This document shows positions 1 to 7,436 of a DNA stretch of 64,000 nt, one piece after another. The notes under the pieces are model-generated. The model saw only the letters and a list, made by a program, of their open reading frames with translations, made no database searches and was not told the DNA's origin. The DNA lies in assembly GCF_014207985.1 (NCBI RefSeq), contig NZ_JACHMI010000001.1, positions 12,693,001-12,757,000 of the forward strand, in the 5' to 3' direction. A program made the translations under genes and the position numbers. The DNA comes from Nonomuraea rubra. Lineage in GTDB: Bacteria > Actinomycetota > Actinomycetes > Streptosporangiales > Streptosporangiaceae. Position 1 is the first letter of the stretch, and each line of letters begins with the position of its first letter.

Positions 1-261
1 ACGGTCAACGACGTGCTCGGCAAGGTCAGCGTTGCCGCTGCTCGGCTGGACCAACTGCTAAGGCAGCTCGGTGAGGCGTTGAAGCGCATGCAGGCATCAG
101 GACAACTGAGCGACGACTGTGGAGACCCTGCTGGGAGTCTTGACAAGGCTTTGTCAGAACTGACTCTGACTCAGGAGATGGCACGCGATCTTGCGATGCA
201 CCTCGACTGCGCTTTCAACACCACCGCCACCCTGCACCTCACAGGGGCCGGTGAGAGTTAG
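1..261 (+). CDS. hypothetical small protein of the integrative element, 5' end outside the window
   Basis: The frame is open from the first base of the window, so the true start probably lies upstream; the first in-window start is a GTG at 13 with no clear ribosome binding site before it. The visible 80-odd residues are mostly Leu, Ala, Glu and Arg in a pattern that suggests one or two amphipathic helices (for example LLRQLGEALKRM), with no Cys-rich or membrane segment. I do not recognise a family. It lies just upstream of the HTH gene of the same element on the same strand, so it is probably element-borne cargo or a regulatory helper. Confidence 0.5.
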   Translation, partial: TVNDVLGKVSVAAARLDQLLRQLGEALKRMQASGQLSDDCGDPAGSLDKALSELTLTQEMARDLAMHLDCAFNTTATLHLTGAGES

Positions 262-399
262 CGGTCGCTTCCGGGCTTCCGGAACCGGCTGGACGCTTCG
301 TCTGCAGCGACAGGTCAACGACGGCCTCCCGAGCCTGCAGTAGCAATCCGACGTTCGGATCTTGCTCCGAACCATCCAGATGAACACAAGAGACGAGAG

Positions 400-1428
400 A
401 TGAGTCACGAAGCAGTTAAGTGGGCGCACAACCTTGCGCCCATTCCGATGGATTCCAACGGTAAGCCCAACGCCTCGTGCGCCGCTGTCTTGGTCGGGCT
501 GGCCATTCATGCCGGCCCCGACGGGAAGGGCGCATTCCCCAGCACCAGGACGCTCGTGCGCTATACCCGCCGGTGCGAGCGCACCGTACGTACGGCACTC
601 GACCGCCTGGAGGCCGACCAGATCATCCGAAAAGGTGACCCGGCCATCGTGGCCGCCCACATCAAGCGGGGTGATCGGCGCCCGCAAGTCTGGGACCTTG
701 CGATGGAGCGCGTGCGTACCGATCTGGATGCTGAAGACCTCAAGGCCCTGGAGGCCATGTTCCCCGGTGTCACCGCTCGCGTTGAGGCGGCGAAGGCCGC
801 CGCCGGTGAAGCACCTGTGGATAACGCCGACGCACAGGCTGTGGACAACCAGGAAGGCGGGGCGCAGCTTTCGCACCCCGTCGCCTCCACGGGGTGCAGC
901 CGACGTGGCGACGAGGTGCAACCGGTGCAGCTACGGGGTGCAGCCGCTGCACCGGAACTCTCCACTGAACCAAGCAATGAACCACCACCACCCGCACGGG
1001 CCGGCATCGACGCCGGGACACCTGTGGACAACCAAGGGGCGGGCGGTGCGGATCTCGGCAGCCATCAGCAAGCCACCGCCACGCCGGTCGAGTTGTTCTT
1101 GGCCAAGCTCGGCCCCGACTGGCCGCTGTCCAAGGGACAGCTTCGCCGCCTCGTCCCCGTCGTCACCAGGGCAATCGCAGCCGGCTGGGATCCCACCGTT
1201 CTCGCCGAGTACGTACGGGCCAACACCACTGGAGTGCGCAGCCCGTACGCCGTGCTGACATCTCGCCTGGGGGACCTCCCTGATCCGCCGCGTAGGTCCC
1301 GCCGGACATATCCGGATGAGCGAACTGTGGCCGAGGCGACCACGAGTGCGGTGTGCATCCACGGCGACCCACGGCCCCGTGCGTGCGCTCTGTGCCGCCG
1401 TGGCATCGCTCTGGAGGAAACCGCATGA
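400..1428 (+). CDS. winged-helix DNA-binding protein of an actinomycete integrative element
   Basis: A 342-residue protein starting at ATG 400 behind a weak purine-rich AGAGACGAGAG. Residues about 1-95 look like the HTH_36/replication-initiator-like winged helix common in Streptomyces mobile elements: an opening MSHEAVKWA, then a helix-turn-helix around STRTLVRYTRRCERTVRTAL and the next helix LDRLEADQIIRKGD. The middle (about 120-230) is low-complexity and rich in Ala, Pro and Gly, and the C-terminus ends in a Cys/His-containing patch (CIHGDPRPRACALCRRG) that could bind zinc. It overlaps the next small ORF by ATGA and lies upstream of a serine recombinase, so a role in element replication or regulation is likely. 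The exact role is inferred. Confidence 0.75.
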   Translation: MSHEAVKWAHNLAPIPMDSNGKPNASCAAVLVGLAIHAGPDGKGAFPSTRTLVRYTRRCERTVRTALDRLEADQIIRKGDPAIVAAHIKRGDRRPQVWDLAMERVRTDLDAEDLKALEAMFPGVTARVEAAKAAAGEAPVDNADAQAVDNQEGGAQLSHPVASTGCSRRGDEVQPVQLRGAAAAPELSTEPSNEPPPPARAGIDAGTPVDNQGAGGADLGSHQQATATPVELFLAKLGPDWPLSKGQLRRLVPVVTRAIAAGWDPTVLAEYVRANTTGVRSPYAVLTSRLGDLPDPPRRSRRTYPDERTVAEATTSAVCIHGDPRPRACALCRRGIALEETA

Positions 1429-1541
1429 GGATGCACAAAGCTGCTCTTCCAGAGCACCCAGTGGTTCCAAGCGACCCCGACGCCAATACCGCCAAGCACG
1501 TCGCCGGGGCCGCACTCCTGCCGTCAGCAACGAACGTATAG
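1425..1541 (+). CDS. small 38-aa ORF coupled to the HTH gene
   Basis: The ATG at 1425 overlaps the TGA of the HTH gene in an ATGA arrangement, which argues for translational coupling. The 38-residue product (start MRMHKAALPE, end LLPSATNV) has no recognisable family, is Ala/Pro-rich and has no membrane segment. Small ORFs between the replication or HTH gene and the integrase of actinomycete elements are often excisionase or transfer helpers, but nothing here proves that. Confidence 0.4.
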   Translation: MRMHKAALPEHPVVPSDPDANTAKHVAGAALLPSATNV

Positions 1542-1554
1542 GAGCACCCCCATC

Positions 1555-1707
1555 ATGAAGGCATCCACCCGCCGTACCCAACCGACTCCCCATGTTGTGT
1601 TGCCGAGCGGGCCTCCCCGCCTCACGCCTGGCGCGGCCTCGGAACTGCTCGCCATCCTGTTAGAAGCCCATCACCACCTCCAGACCAGCCACCCGGACGC
1701 GGCCTGA
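1555..1707 (+). CDS. small 50-aa basic ORF just upstream of the integrase
   Basis: ATG 1555 follows GGAGCACCCCCATC (GGAG ribosome binding site), and the stop is only 7 bases before the integrase start, so the two are probably cotranscribed. The protein opens basic (MKASTRRTQPTP), contains a short predicted helix (AASELLAILLEAHHHL) and ends SHPDAA. Its position directly before a large serine recombinase is where a recombination directionality factor is often found. The sequence is too short to confirm that. Confidence 0.45.
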   Translation: MKASTRRTQPTPHVVLPSGPPRLTPGAASELLAILLEAHHHLQTSHPDAA

Positions 1708-1714
1708 GGAACCC

Positions 1715-3430
1715 ATGAACACCATCCCCTTCGCCTTCTACGGCCGAGTCTCCACTGAGGACAACCAAGACCCCCAGTCCTCACGGGCCTGGCAGATCAC
1801 CCGCTCCCGCGCGCTCATCGAGCCGCGCGGGGGTGTGATCGTCGCCGAGTTCTTCGACGTCGACAAGTCCCGTTCGATCCCTTGGCAGCGCCGCCCGCAC
1901 GCGGCGGCGCTGCTCGCCGAGCTGCGCAACCCCGATCGAGGCTTCGGCGCGGTGGTGATCGGCGAACCACACCGAGCCTTCTACGGCAACCAGTACAGCC
2001 TCACCTTCCCCGTCTTCGAGCACTTCGGAGTCCAGCTCTGGGTACCCGAGGTAGGCGGCCCGATCGACCCGACCAACGAGGCCCATGACCTGGTCATGAG
2101 CGTGTTCGGCGGCATGAGCAAGGGCGAGCGCAATCGCATCAAGATCCGCGTGCGAAGCGCCATGTCCGCCCAGGCCCAGATGGAGGGCCGCTTCCTCGGC
2201 GGCCGGCCGCCATACGGCTACCGGCTGGCCGATGCCGGCCCTCACCCCAACCCCGCCAAGGCCGCCGACGGCAAGCGTGCCCACCGGCTGGAACTCGATT
2301 CCGCAGCCGCGCCCGTGGTGGAAGAGATCTTCGCTGCCTTCCTCGACGGCTACGGCCTGTTCGCCATAGCCGAGAGGCTTACCCGCAACGGGATCCCGAG
2401 CCCGTCGGCGCACGACCCGGCCCGGAACCGGCACCGCTCCGGCATCGCCTGGTCCAAGAGCGCAGTGCGCGCCATCTTGACCAATCCTCGGTACGTGGGA
2501 CACCAGGTGTGGAACCGGCAAGGTAAGCACGAGGTCCTCATGAACGTGGATGACGTCAGCTTGGGCCACACCACCAGACTCAGGTGGAACGCCAAGGAGG
2601 ACTGGGTCTGGTCGGAACAGGTTGTTCATCCGCCGATCGTGTCCAAGGAGGACTTCGATGCCGTTCAGATGACGCTGACCGGGCGGGGCAATCGCCACAC
2701 GGACAAGACTCGTAAGCGCACCCCGAAGCCGTACCAGCTCCGAGGGCTGCTGTACTGCGGCATCTGCGACCGCAGGATGCAGGGCCAATGGGTCAACGAC
2801 GCACCGTACTACCGGTGCCGCTTCCCCGAGGAGTACGCCCTGGCCAACCACCTCATGCATCCCCGCAACGTCTACCTACGCGAAGACCGCGTGGTCCTGC
2901 GACTCGACCGTTGGCTCGGCCGGCTGTTCGCGCCGCACCGGGTCGATCAGACTCTCGACCTTCTGGTGGCCGCGCAGGACCTGGGCCCGCCCGAGGTCCA
3001 CGCCCTCGCCGTGGCGCGCCGTCAGATCGCCGAGTGCGATCGCAAGCTCGCCCAGCATCGCGCGGCCCTTGAGGCGGGCGCAGACCCGTCTCTGGTCACC
3101 GGCTGGATCCAGGAGGAGCTCGTCCGAAAGAAGGCGGCCGAGCAACGGCTCAGCAGCGCGCACGTACGGCCCCAGAAGCGGCTGGGGCGAGATGAGCTGG
3201 CGGAAATCACACACAGACTGGGAGACATGGTGCGAGTGCTCTCGAACGCCGACCCGATCCGGAAGGGCAAGATCTACGCCGAGATCGGCCTGCGGCTGAC
3301 CTACCATCCGTCAAAACAAAAAGTCCTGGTCACGTCTTCTCGTGACCAGGACCCCATAGGCCACCGGTTTGTGTCCGAGGGGGGACTTGAACCCCCATGC
3401 CCATCACTGGGCACTAGCACCTCAAGCTAG
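1715..3430 (+). CDS. large serine recombinase (site-specific integrase)
   Basis: A 571-residue large serine recombinase that would integrate and excise the element. The N-terminal resolvase domain carries the catalytic serine in FYGRVSTEDNQD (about Ser13), the expected Arg cluster, and SKGERNRIKIRVRSAM around residues 135-150. A recombinase domain follows (GRPPYGYRL, then the AERLTRNGIPSPS region), then a zinc ribbon (LLYCGICDRRMQG with a second Cys in YYRCR, about 345-370) and a coiled-coil-like stretch with EELVRKKAAEQRL. The start ATG is 7 bases after the preceding small ORF. The last 20 or so residues, containing GLEPPCP, are encoded by DNA antisense to tRNA-Leu and its terminator, so the present C-terminus is host-derived. 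This indicates that the attachment site lies inside the 3' end of the integrase frame. Confidence 0.92.
   Translation: MNTIPFAFYGRVSTEDNQDPQSSRAWQITRSRALIEPRGGVIVAEFFDVDKSRSIPWQRRPHAAALLAELRNPDRGFGAVVIGEPHRAFYGNQYSLTFPVFEHFGVQLWVPEVGGPIDPTNEAHDLVMSVFGGMSKGERNRIKIRVRSAMSAQAQMEGRFLGGRPPYGYRLADAGPHPNPAKAADGKRAHRLELDSAAAPVVEEIFAAFLDGYGLFAIAERLTRNGIPSPSAHDPARNRHRSGIAWSKSAVRAILTNPRYVGHQVWNRQGKHEVLMNVDDVSLGHTTRLRWNAKEDWVWSEQVVHPPIVSKEDFDAVQMTLTGRGNRHTDKTRKRTPKPYQLRGLLYCGICDRRMQGQWVNDAPYYRCRFPEEYALANHLMHPRNVYLREDRVVLRLDRWLGRLFAPHRVDQTLDLLVAAQDLGPPEVHALAVARRQIAECDRKLAQHRAALEAGADPSLVTGWIQEELVRKKAAEQRLSSAHVRPQKRLGRDELAEITHRLGDMVRVLSNADPIRKGKIYAEIGLRLTYHPSKQKVLVTSSRDQDPIGHRFVSEGGLEPPCPSLGTSTSS
3311..3352 (-). 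terminator. intrinsic terminator of tRNA-Leu
   Basis: Read on the minus strand, a perfect 12-bp stem (3323-3334 with 3341-3352; arms GTCCTGGTCACG and CGTGACCAGGAC) with a 6-base loop is followed by a T-rich run TTTTTGTTTTGA. It begins 19 bases after the tRNA-Leu 3' end. The serine recombinase frame of the other strand passes straight through it. Confidence 0.85.
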
Positions 3431-3457
3431 CGCGTCTGCCTATTCCGCCACCCGGAC
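3372..3457 (-). tRNA. tRNA-Leu (anticodon GAG)
   Basis: An 86-nt class II tRNA on the minus strand. The acceptor stem GTCCGGG pairs with CTCGGAC (one G-U), the anticodon stem-loop is CTAGC-TTGAGGT-GCTAG giving anticodon GAG, there is a long variable arm, and the T arm contains GGTTCAAGTCC. No CCA is encoded. It is the apparent integration target of the element on its 5' side in window coordinates. Confidence 0.93.
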
Positions 3458-3500
3458 TTGGTGCCTGCACGCGAGACCGTCATCCCGCGTCGGCTCAGTA

Positions 3501-3530
3501 AGGTTAGCAAACTCTGAGGAGTGCGTCATA
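3501..3530 (-). promoter_or_regulatory. candidate promoter for tRNA-Leu
   Basis: On the minus strand, TATGAC (3525-3530) and TAACCT (3501-3506) are 18 bases apart, a fair match to a housekeeping -35/-10 pair, placing the start of transcription about 35-40 bases before the tRNA. The rest of the 340-base gap up to 3797 holds no convincing gene; its right part carries the promoter and hairpin of the next gene. Confidence 0.4.
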
Positions 3531-3695
3531 CCAAGAATCCGTACCCCGGCAGAGAGATGTCTCACCGCCTGCGGATAAGGCGATCTGGGGTCCTGGATGG
3601 GGGTCTCGTGACGGCGGGCGCGGAGGGATGTGGGGGTTCGGGGTGGTTCGCGGGCGGGGGAGTTGGTGAATTCCTGGGACTCAGGTGAAAAGGCC

Positions 3696-3776
3696 TTGCG
3701 ACAACCTTGAGTACTGCTACGGTTACGGACCGTTGAGGGGTGAGTCCACGGACCGGCCTCACGACGTGAGGCCGGT
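3696..3776 (+). promoter_or_regulatory. candidate promoter and 5'-leader hairpin of the next membrane-protein gene
   Basis: TTGCGA (3696-3701) and TACGGT (3718-3723) are 16 bases apart and could be -35/-10. Downstream, still 20 bases before the start codon, is a perfect 11-bp hairpin (3752-3762 with 3766-3776, arms ACCGGCCTCAC and GTGAGGCCGGT, loop GAC) followed by TCTT. A strong terminator-like stem in the untranslated leader suggests attenuation or another RNA-level control. I could not match it to a known riboswitch. Confidence 0.4.
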
Positions 3777-3797
3777 TCTTGGAGCTCGGGAGGGCAT

Positions 3798-4478
3798 GTG
3801 ACGCGCGTGGCGGTGCAGCGGCTGAGGGCGATGGCCCGTGCTGCGCGCCGCCCGCGCGTGACTGTCCAGGCTGTCCCGGCTCCGGGTCCGACCACCGAGC
3901 TGGGTGACCGGATGGCGCGGTTCGCGGCCGGTGCCCGGCGGGTCGTCGTGAAGGCAGTCGCGATTGGCGCCCTGGTGGCCGCCGGGTGGCTGCTCGTTGT
4001 CGTGTTCGGCATGCTCACCGCCGCTCCGGCGGCCGCGGATTCCACCGCGGCGACAGGGGCGGCCGAGAGTTCGGACGCGACCCCGGCGGCCGGCAATGCG
4101 GCCGGTGATACGGCCGGTAACGCGGTCAGTCACACGGCTGGCAATGCGGCCGGTGACCCGGCCGCGCAGCACGGGCTCACCGCGCCCGTTCGTGTCTCGG
4201 CGTCGGACAACGCCGAGGCCATGGCCGGGCGTACGGTCGACGGTCTCAACAGCCAGCGGGACCCTGGCCTGCCCGCACCTTCCTCCGCCGGGAAGATCCT
4301 GGACACCGATGGTCTGGTGCCCAACGGCGGCGGCAGTGGTCCCTTCGGCCCTGCGACCGGGGATGCCGTGAGGTCCGGTTTCGACCCGCGGCTCCAGGCC
4401 GGCCGTGCCCTCCCGGCACGCCTGCTTCCCCCCGTCGTCCGCACAGCGGCGGACGACCCCTCCTTCTCACCTGACTGA
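3798..4478 (+). CDS. single-pass membrane protein with Ala-rich extracellular part
   Basis: A 226-residue protein from GTG 3798 (GGGAGGG just upstream). It has a basic cytoplasmic N-terminus, one hydrophobic segment at about residues 52-78 (VAIGALVAAGWLLVVVFGML), then an Ala/Gly/Pro-rich outer region. Residues 99-122 are three tandem 8-residue units (GNAAGDTA, GNAVSHTA, GNAAGDPA) encoded by three 24-bp repeats at 4092-4163. No catalytic motif is visible and I do not recognise a family. An alternative start is ATG 3831. It lies upstream of a chaplin-like surface protein on the same strand, but 377 bases apart, so a shared operon is uncertain. Confidence 0.65.
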   Translation: MTRVAVQRLRAMARAARRPRVTVQAVPAPGPTTELGDRMARFAAGARRVVVKAVAIGALVAAGWLLVVVFGMLTAAPAAADSTAATGAAESSDATPAAGNAAGDTAGNAVSHTAGNAAGDPAAQHGLTAPVRVSASDNAEAMAGRTVDGLNSQRDPGLPAPSSAGKILDTDGLVPNGGGSGPFGPATGDAVRSGFDPRLQAGRALPARLLPPVVRTAADDPSFSPD

Positions 4479-4557
4479 TCCCCGCACCTGGACACCGGCT
4501 CGAATCAAGGCAGCCGGCCGGGGCGACGAGGGTTCGGAGCGGTCGCTGAAGGTCACG

Positions 4558-4633
4558 CCTCAGCGAGCCCGGACACCCTCAGCGAAGCCCAGACGCCGTC
4601 AGTAAGCCGGGCACCGTCAGTAAGCCCGGGCGC
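4558..4633. repeat. four tandem imperfect 19-bp repeats upstream of the chaplin-like gene
   Basis: Units at 4558-4576, 4577-4595, 4596-4614 and 4615-4633 share the core CAGYRAGCC followed by CGGGCAC-like bases; a degenerate fifth copy (CTCAGAAAGAGGCC) follows. They lie in the 377-base non-coding gap between the membrane protein and the chaplin-like gene. The rest of the gap shows no gene; its last bases contain the AGGAG ribosome binding site of the chaplin-like gene. Confidence 0.6.
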
Positions 4634-4855
4634 CTCAGAAAGAGGCCAGGAGTCACGGCGTCGGAGTCCGTAATCGCACGTAGAGCGGCGGAGTGTGGCA
4701 TCAATCCCTCCGCCCGCGGGTGAAACAACGTCACGTTCCAAGTTCCACCGGTTCGCGCATCCCGAGTCCCGCTGTGCACGTGCCCGGCACGTGCCCTCGG
4801 GCTGCCCGCGAACCCGTTCAGGTCATCCCCCCAAGAACCACTAGGAGCATTCATC

Positions 4856-6943
4856 ATGCGTACGTGGGCGAAGGCATCGAGCCCCGCGGCCCTGCTGGCC
4901 GTGGCCGTCATGTCGTTCGGAACCGGCGGCACCGCGCTGGCCGACACCTCCGGCAACGGGTCCGTCGGCGGCGGCAACCAGGTCGATCTGCCGATCTCCG
5001 TCCCGATCGACATCAGCGGCAACTCCGCCGCCGCGATCGGCAAGTCGGAGGCCACCTCCCAGGGCGGCGCCGAGGTCGTCAACCAGGGCCGTCCCGGCAT
5101 CCCCAACGACACCTCGGGCAACGGCTCCGTCGGCGGCGGCAACCAGGTGAACGCGCCGATCAGCGTCCCCGTCAACGCCTGCGGCAACGCCGTCTCCCTG
5201 ATCGGCAAGTCCGACGCGGGCTGCAAGGGCGGGGCCACGGTCCGTACCCAGGGCAGGGGCGGCGCGGGCGGCAACCGTACGTCGGGCAACGGCAGCGTGC
5301 TCGGCGGGAACCAGATCTCCGCACCCATCTCGGCCCCGATCAACGCCTGCGGAAACGCGCTGGCGATCTTCGGTGACGCGACGGCCGGCTGCACCGGCGG
5401 CGCCGCCGTCAACAACACCGGGCGAGGCGTGGGCGGCAACCGTACGTCGGGCAACGGCAGCGTGCTCGGCGGGAACCAGGTCGTCGCGCCCATCTCGGCG
5501 CCGATCAACATCTGCGGCAACTCGATCGCGGTGATCGGGCGGGCCTTCTCCGGCTGCCGCGGCGGCTCGACCGTCACCAACAACGGCGGGCCCGGCCACC
5601 GCTACCAGACCCGGCACCTGGCCGCGGGCTCGACGGGCAACGACACCGACGGGCGTTTCGGGGCCGGCAGCGGCAACCAGGTGGTCGCCCCGATCAGCCT
5701 GCCGGTGGACGTCTGCGGCAACGCCGTCGGGAACGCCTCGGCCGGGTGCAAGGGCGGCTCGAAGGTCGAGCACTCGGGCTCCGGCGGCAACCGTACGTCG
5801 GGCACGGGCGGCGTGCTGAGCGGCAACCAGGCGGTGGCCCCGGTCAGCGCCCCGATCGACGTGTGCGGCAACGCCGCGGCGGTGCTCGGCCACGCGTTCG
5901 CCGGGTGCAAGGGCGGCGCCGTCGTACGGAAGTCCGGCAGGAACGCGGGCGGCAACCACACCTCGGGCGCCGGTGGCGTGCTGAGCGGCAACCAGGCCGT
6001 CGCGCCGATCGCGGCGCCGATCAACGTCTGCGGCAACGCGGCGGCGGTCCTCGGCCTGTCCGAGGCCCGCTGCAGGGGCGGGGCGGGCGTCTGGGCGCAC
6101 GAGGGCGCCGGCTGGGGCGGCAACCGCACCTCGGGCGCCGGCGGGGTGCTGAGCGGCAACCAGGCCGTCGCGCCGATCGCGGCGCCGATCAACGTCTGCG
6201 GCAACGCCGCGGCCGTCCTGGGCGACGCCGCCGCCGGCTGCCTCGGCGGCTCGAACGTCGGCAGGCCCGGGCACGAGCGTCCCGACGGGTTCGAGCGGTT
6301 CGCCCGCGCCAACAACAAGGTCGCGGCGGCCAAGGGCGGGATGCTGCCCATCACGCCCTCCCTGCCGGTGCTGGGCGGCGCCCAGGAGGTCGGCGGCAAG
6401 GTGACCGAGGTCGCCCACCAGGTCCAGGGGCTCGGCAGCGCGACCGAGCTGACCAAGAGCGTCCCGGGCGTCAGCACCGTCGCCAAGCAGGTGGAGGGCT
6501 ACGGCAATGTGGCCGAGGTCACCAAGCAGGTCGAGGGTGTGGGGAACGTCACCGGGCAGCTCCCCGTCGTCCCGGACGCCGCCAGGACGCTGGGCCTCCC
6601 GGCCCTCCCCGAGCTGCCCGGCCTGCCCGTGACCCCGGCGAAGCCGAAGCGGACCGCGGTGTCCGCCCCGGTCGACGGCAGGGGCCGCGCGGTCTCCTCG
6701 GGCCCGGCCTCCGCGCTCGCCCCGGCCACCGACCTGGTCGCCTCCACGCCGGCCGGTGGGGCGGTGGCCTCGGCCACCCGCAGCCTGCCCGTTCCGGACA
6801 TCGGCCTGATGAGCGCCGAGCAGCCCGCGGGCGTGACCGGCATGAACGCGGGCTCGGTGCTCGCGCTGCTGGTCGGCTCCCTGCTCGCCGCCTCGGCGAC
6901 GATGTTCGCCACGGCCCGCCGGTTCCGGTTCGGCCGTAAGTAA
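4856..6943 (+). CDS. multi-repeat chaplin-like surface protein (eight chaplin domains)
   Basis: A 695-residue exported protein. A signal peptide (about 1-29, ending TALA-DTSG) is followed by eight copies of the chaplin (DUF320) motif between about residues 30 and 480. Each copy is built on TSGNGSVxGGNQ, then APISxPINxCGNAxxxxG and GCxGG. Copies 2-8 keep the two cysteines typical of chaplins; copy 1 has none, and copy 5 is shortened. A linker with GNVAEVTKQVEG-type repeats and Pro-rich stretches follows, then a C-terminal hydrophobic segment (SVLALLVGSLLAASATMF) and a basic tail ending RFGRK, which resembles a wall or membrane anchor without a recognisable LPXTG or LAXTG. Chaplins assemble into amyloid-like films that make aerial hyphae and spores hydrophobic. 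Domain count is read directly; surface function is by family. Confidence 0.9.
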   Translation: MRTWAKASSPAALLAVAVMSFGTGGTALADTSGNGSVGGGNQVDLPISVPIDISGNSAAAIGKSEATSQGGAEVVNQGRPGIPNDTSGNGSVGGGNQVNAPISVPVNACGNAVSLIGKSDAGCKGGATVRTQGRGGAGGNRTSGNGSVLGGNQISAPISAPINACGNALAIFGDATAGCTGGAAVNNTGRGVGGNRTSGNGSVLGGNQVVAPISAPINICGNSIAVIGRAFSGCRGGSTVTNNGGPGHRYQTRHLAAGSTGNDTDGRFGAGSGNQVVAPISLPVDVCGNAVGNASAGCKGGSKVEHSGSGGNRTSGTGGVLSGNQAVAPVSAPIDVCGNAAAVLGHAFAGCKGGAVVRKSGRNAGGNHTSGAGGVLSGNQAVAPIAAPINVCGNAAAVLGLSEARCRGGAGVWAHEGAGWGGNRTSGAGGVLSGNQAVAPIAAPINVCGNAAAVLGDAAAGCLGGSNVGRPGHERPDGFERFARANNKVAAAKGGMLPITPSLPVLGGAQEVGGKVTEVAHQVQGLGSATELTKSVPGVSTVAKQVEGYGNVAEVTKQVEGVGNVTGQLPVVPDAARTLGLPALPELPGLPVTPAKPKRTAVSAPVDGRGRAVSSGPASALAPATDLVASTPAGGAVASATRSLPVPDIGLMSAEQPAGVTGMNAGSVLALLVGSLLAASATMFATARRFRFGRK

Positions 6944-7009
6944 GGGATTCAGCGAGTACGTAACACGGTACGGCTACCGCTCACAACCTGTGAGTAGCCC
7001 GCCATAGAC

Positions 7010-7050
7010 GCTTTGCCCGTTCCGGGGGCGCGGCCCGGGGCGGGCAAAGC
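7010..7050. terminator. bidirectional terminator-like hairpin between convergent genes
   Basis: GCTTTGCCCG (7010-7019) and CGGGCAAAGC (7041-7050) form a perfect 10-bp stem between the convergent chaplin-like and DUF5703 genes. A second smaller hairpin (CTCACA-ACC-TGTGAG) lies about 20 bases upstream. Neither has a long T run, which is common in actinomycetes. Confidence 0.55.
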
Positions 7051-7061
7051 CATGTCCGGGT

Positions 7062-7247
7062 TCAGAGGGTGCTGCGTACTCGCATGATCTTCCGCCGCAG
7101 GCGTACGTGACGGCTGCCGTCGGGGTGCACGCGGACGCGCGCGAGCTCCCACTTCCCGTACTCTGCGTGTTCGGTGAGCAGTTGACGTGCTGCTTCGCGA
7201 GTGAGATCACGTGGAATGAAGATATCCATGTAGGAGTAGTCGAGCAC
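7062..7247 (-). CDS. DUF5703 family small protein
   Basis: A 61-residue protein from GTG 7247. The pattern MDIFIPRDLTREAARQLL, then HAEYGKWEL, then DGSRHVRLRRKI matches the DUF5703 family of short actinobacterial proteins as I recall it. No function is known. It is divergent from topA, with a 189-base gap holding the promoters of both; that gap contains a 10-bp perfect palindrome GGAAATTTCC at 7350-7359. Confidence 0.75.
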   Translation of the reverse strand: MLDYSYMDIFIPRDLTREAARQLLTEHAEYGKWELARVRVHPDGSRHVRLRRKIMRVRSTL

Positions 7248-7436
7248 AACGATTAGTCTCCAGGGTGAGTCAGGGCGCCATGCCGCTCGATGGGCCTTAT
7301 TCTGCGTGCTTGTGGGTGGACCCGGAAGCGAGTGGGTAGCCCGGGGGAAGGAAATTTCCGCGAGTCGGGTTACCTTTCAGTCTGTGCCGACTCCCGGCAG
7401 GGGGATTTGCAAGCGAACAGCGAGGTAGGAAGCAGC

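Noticed and set aside
1..3430. Prophage
   Set aside because: An integrase and HTH protein are present but no capsid, terminase or lysis gene is seen in this window.
3752..3776. c-di-AMP (ydaO-type) riboswitch in the leader of the membrane-protein gene
   Set aside because: Only the hairpin is clear; I could not align the conserved core positions.
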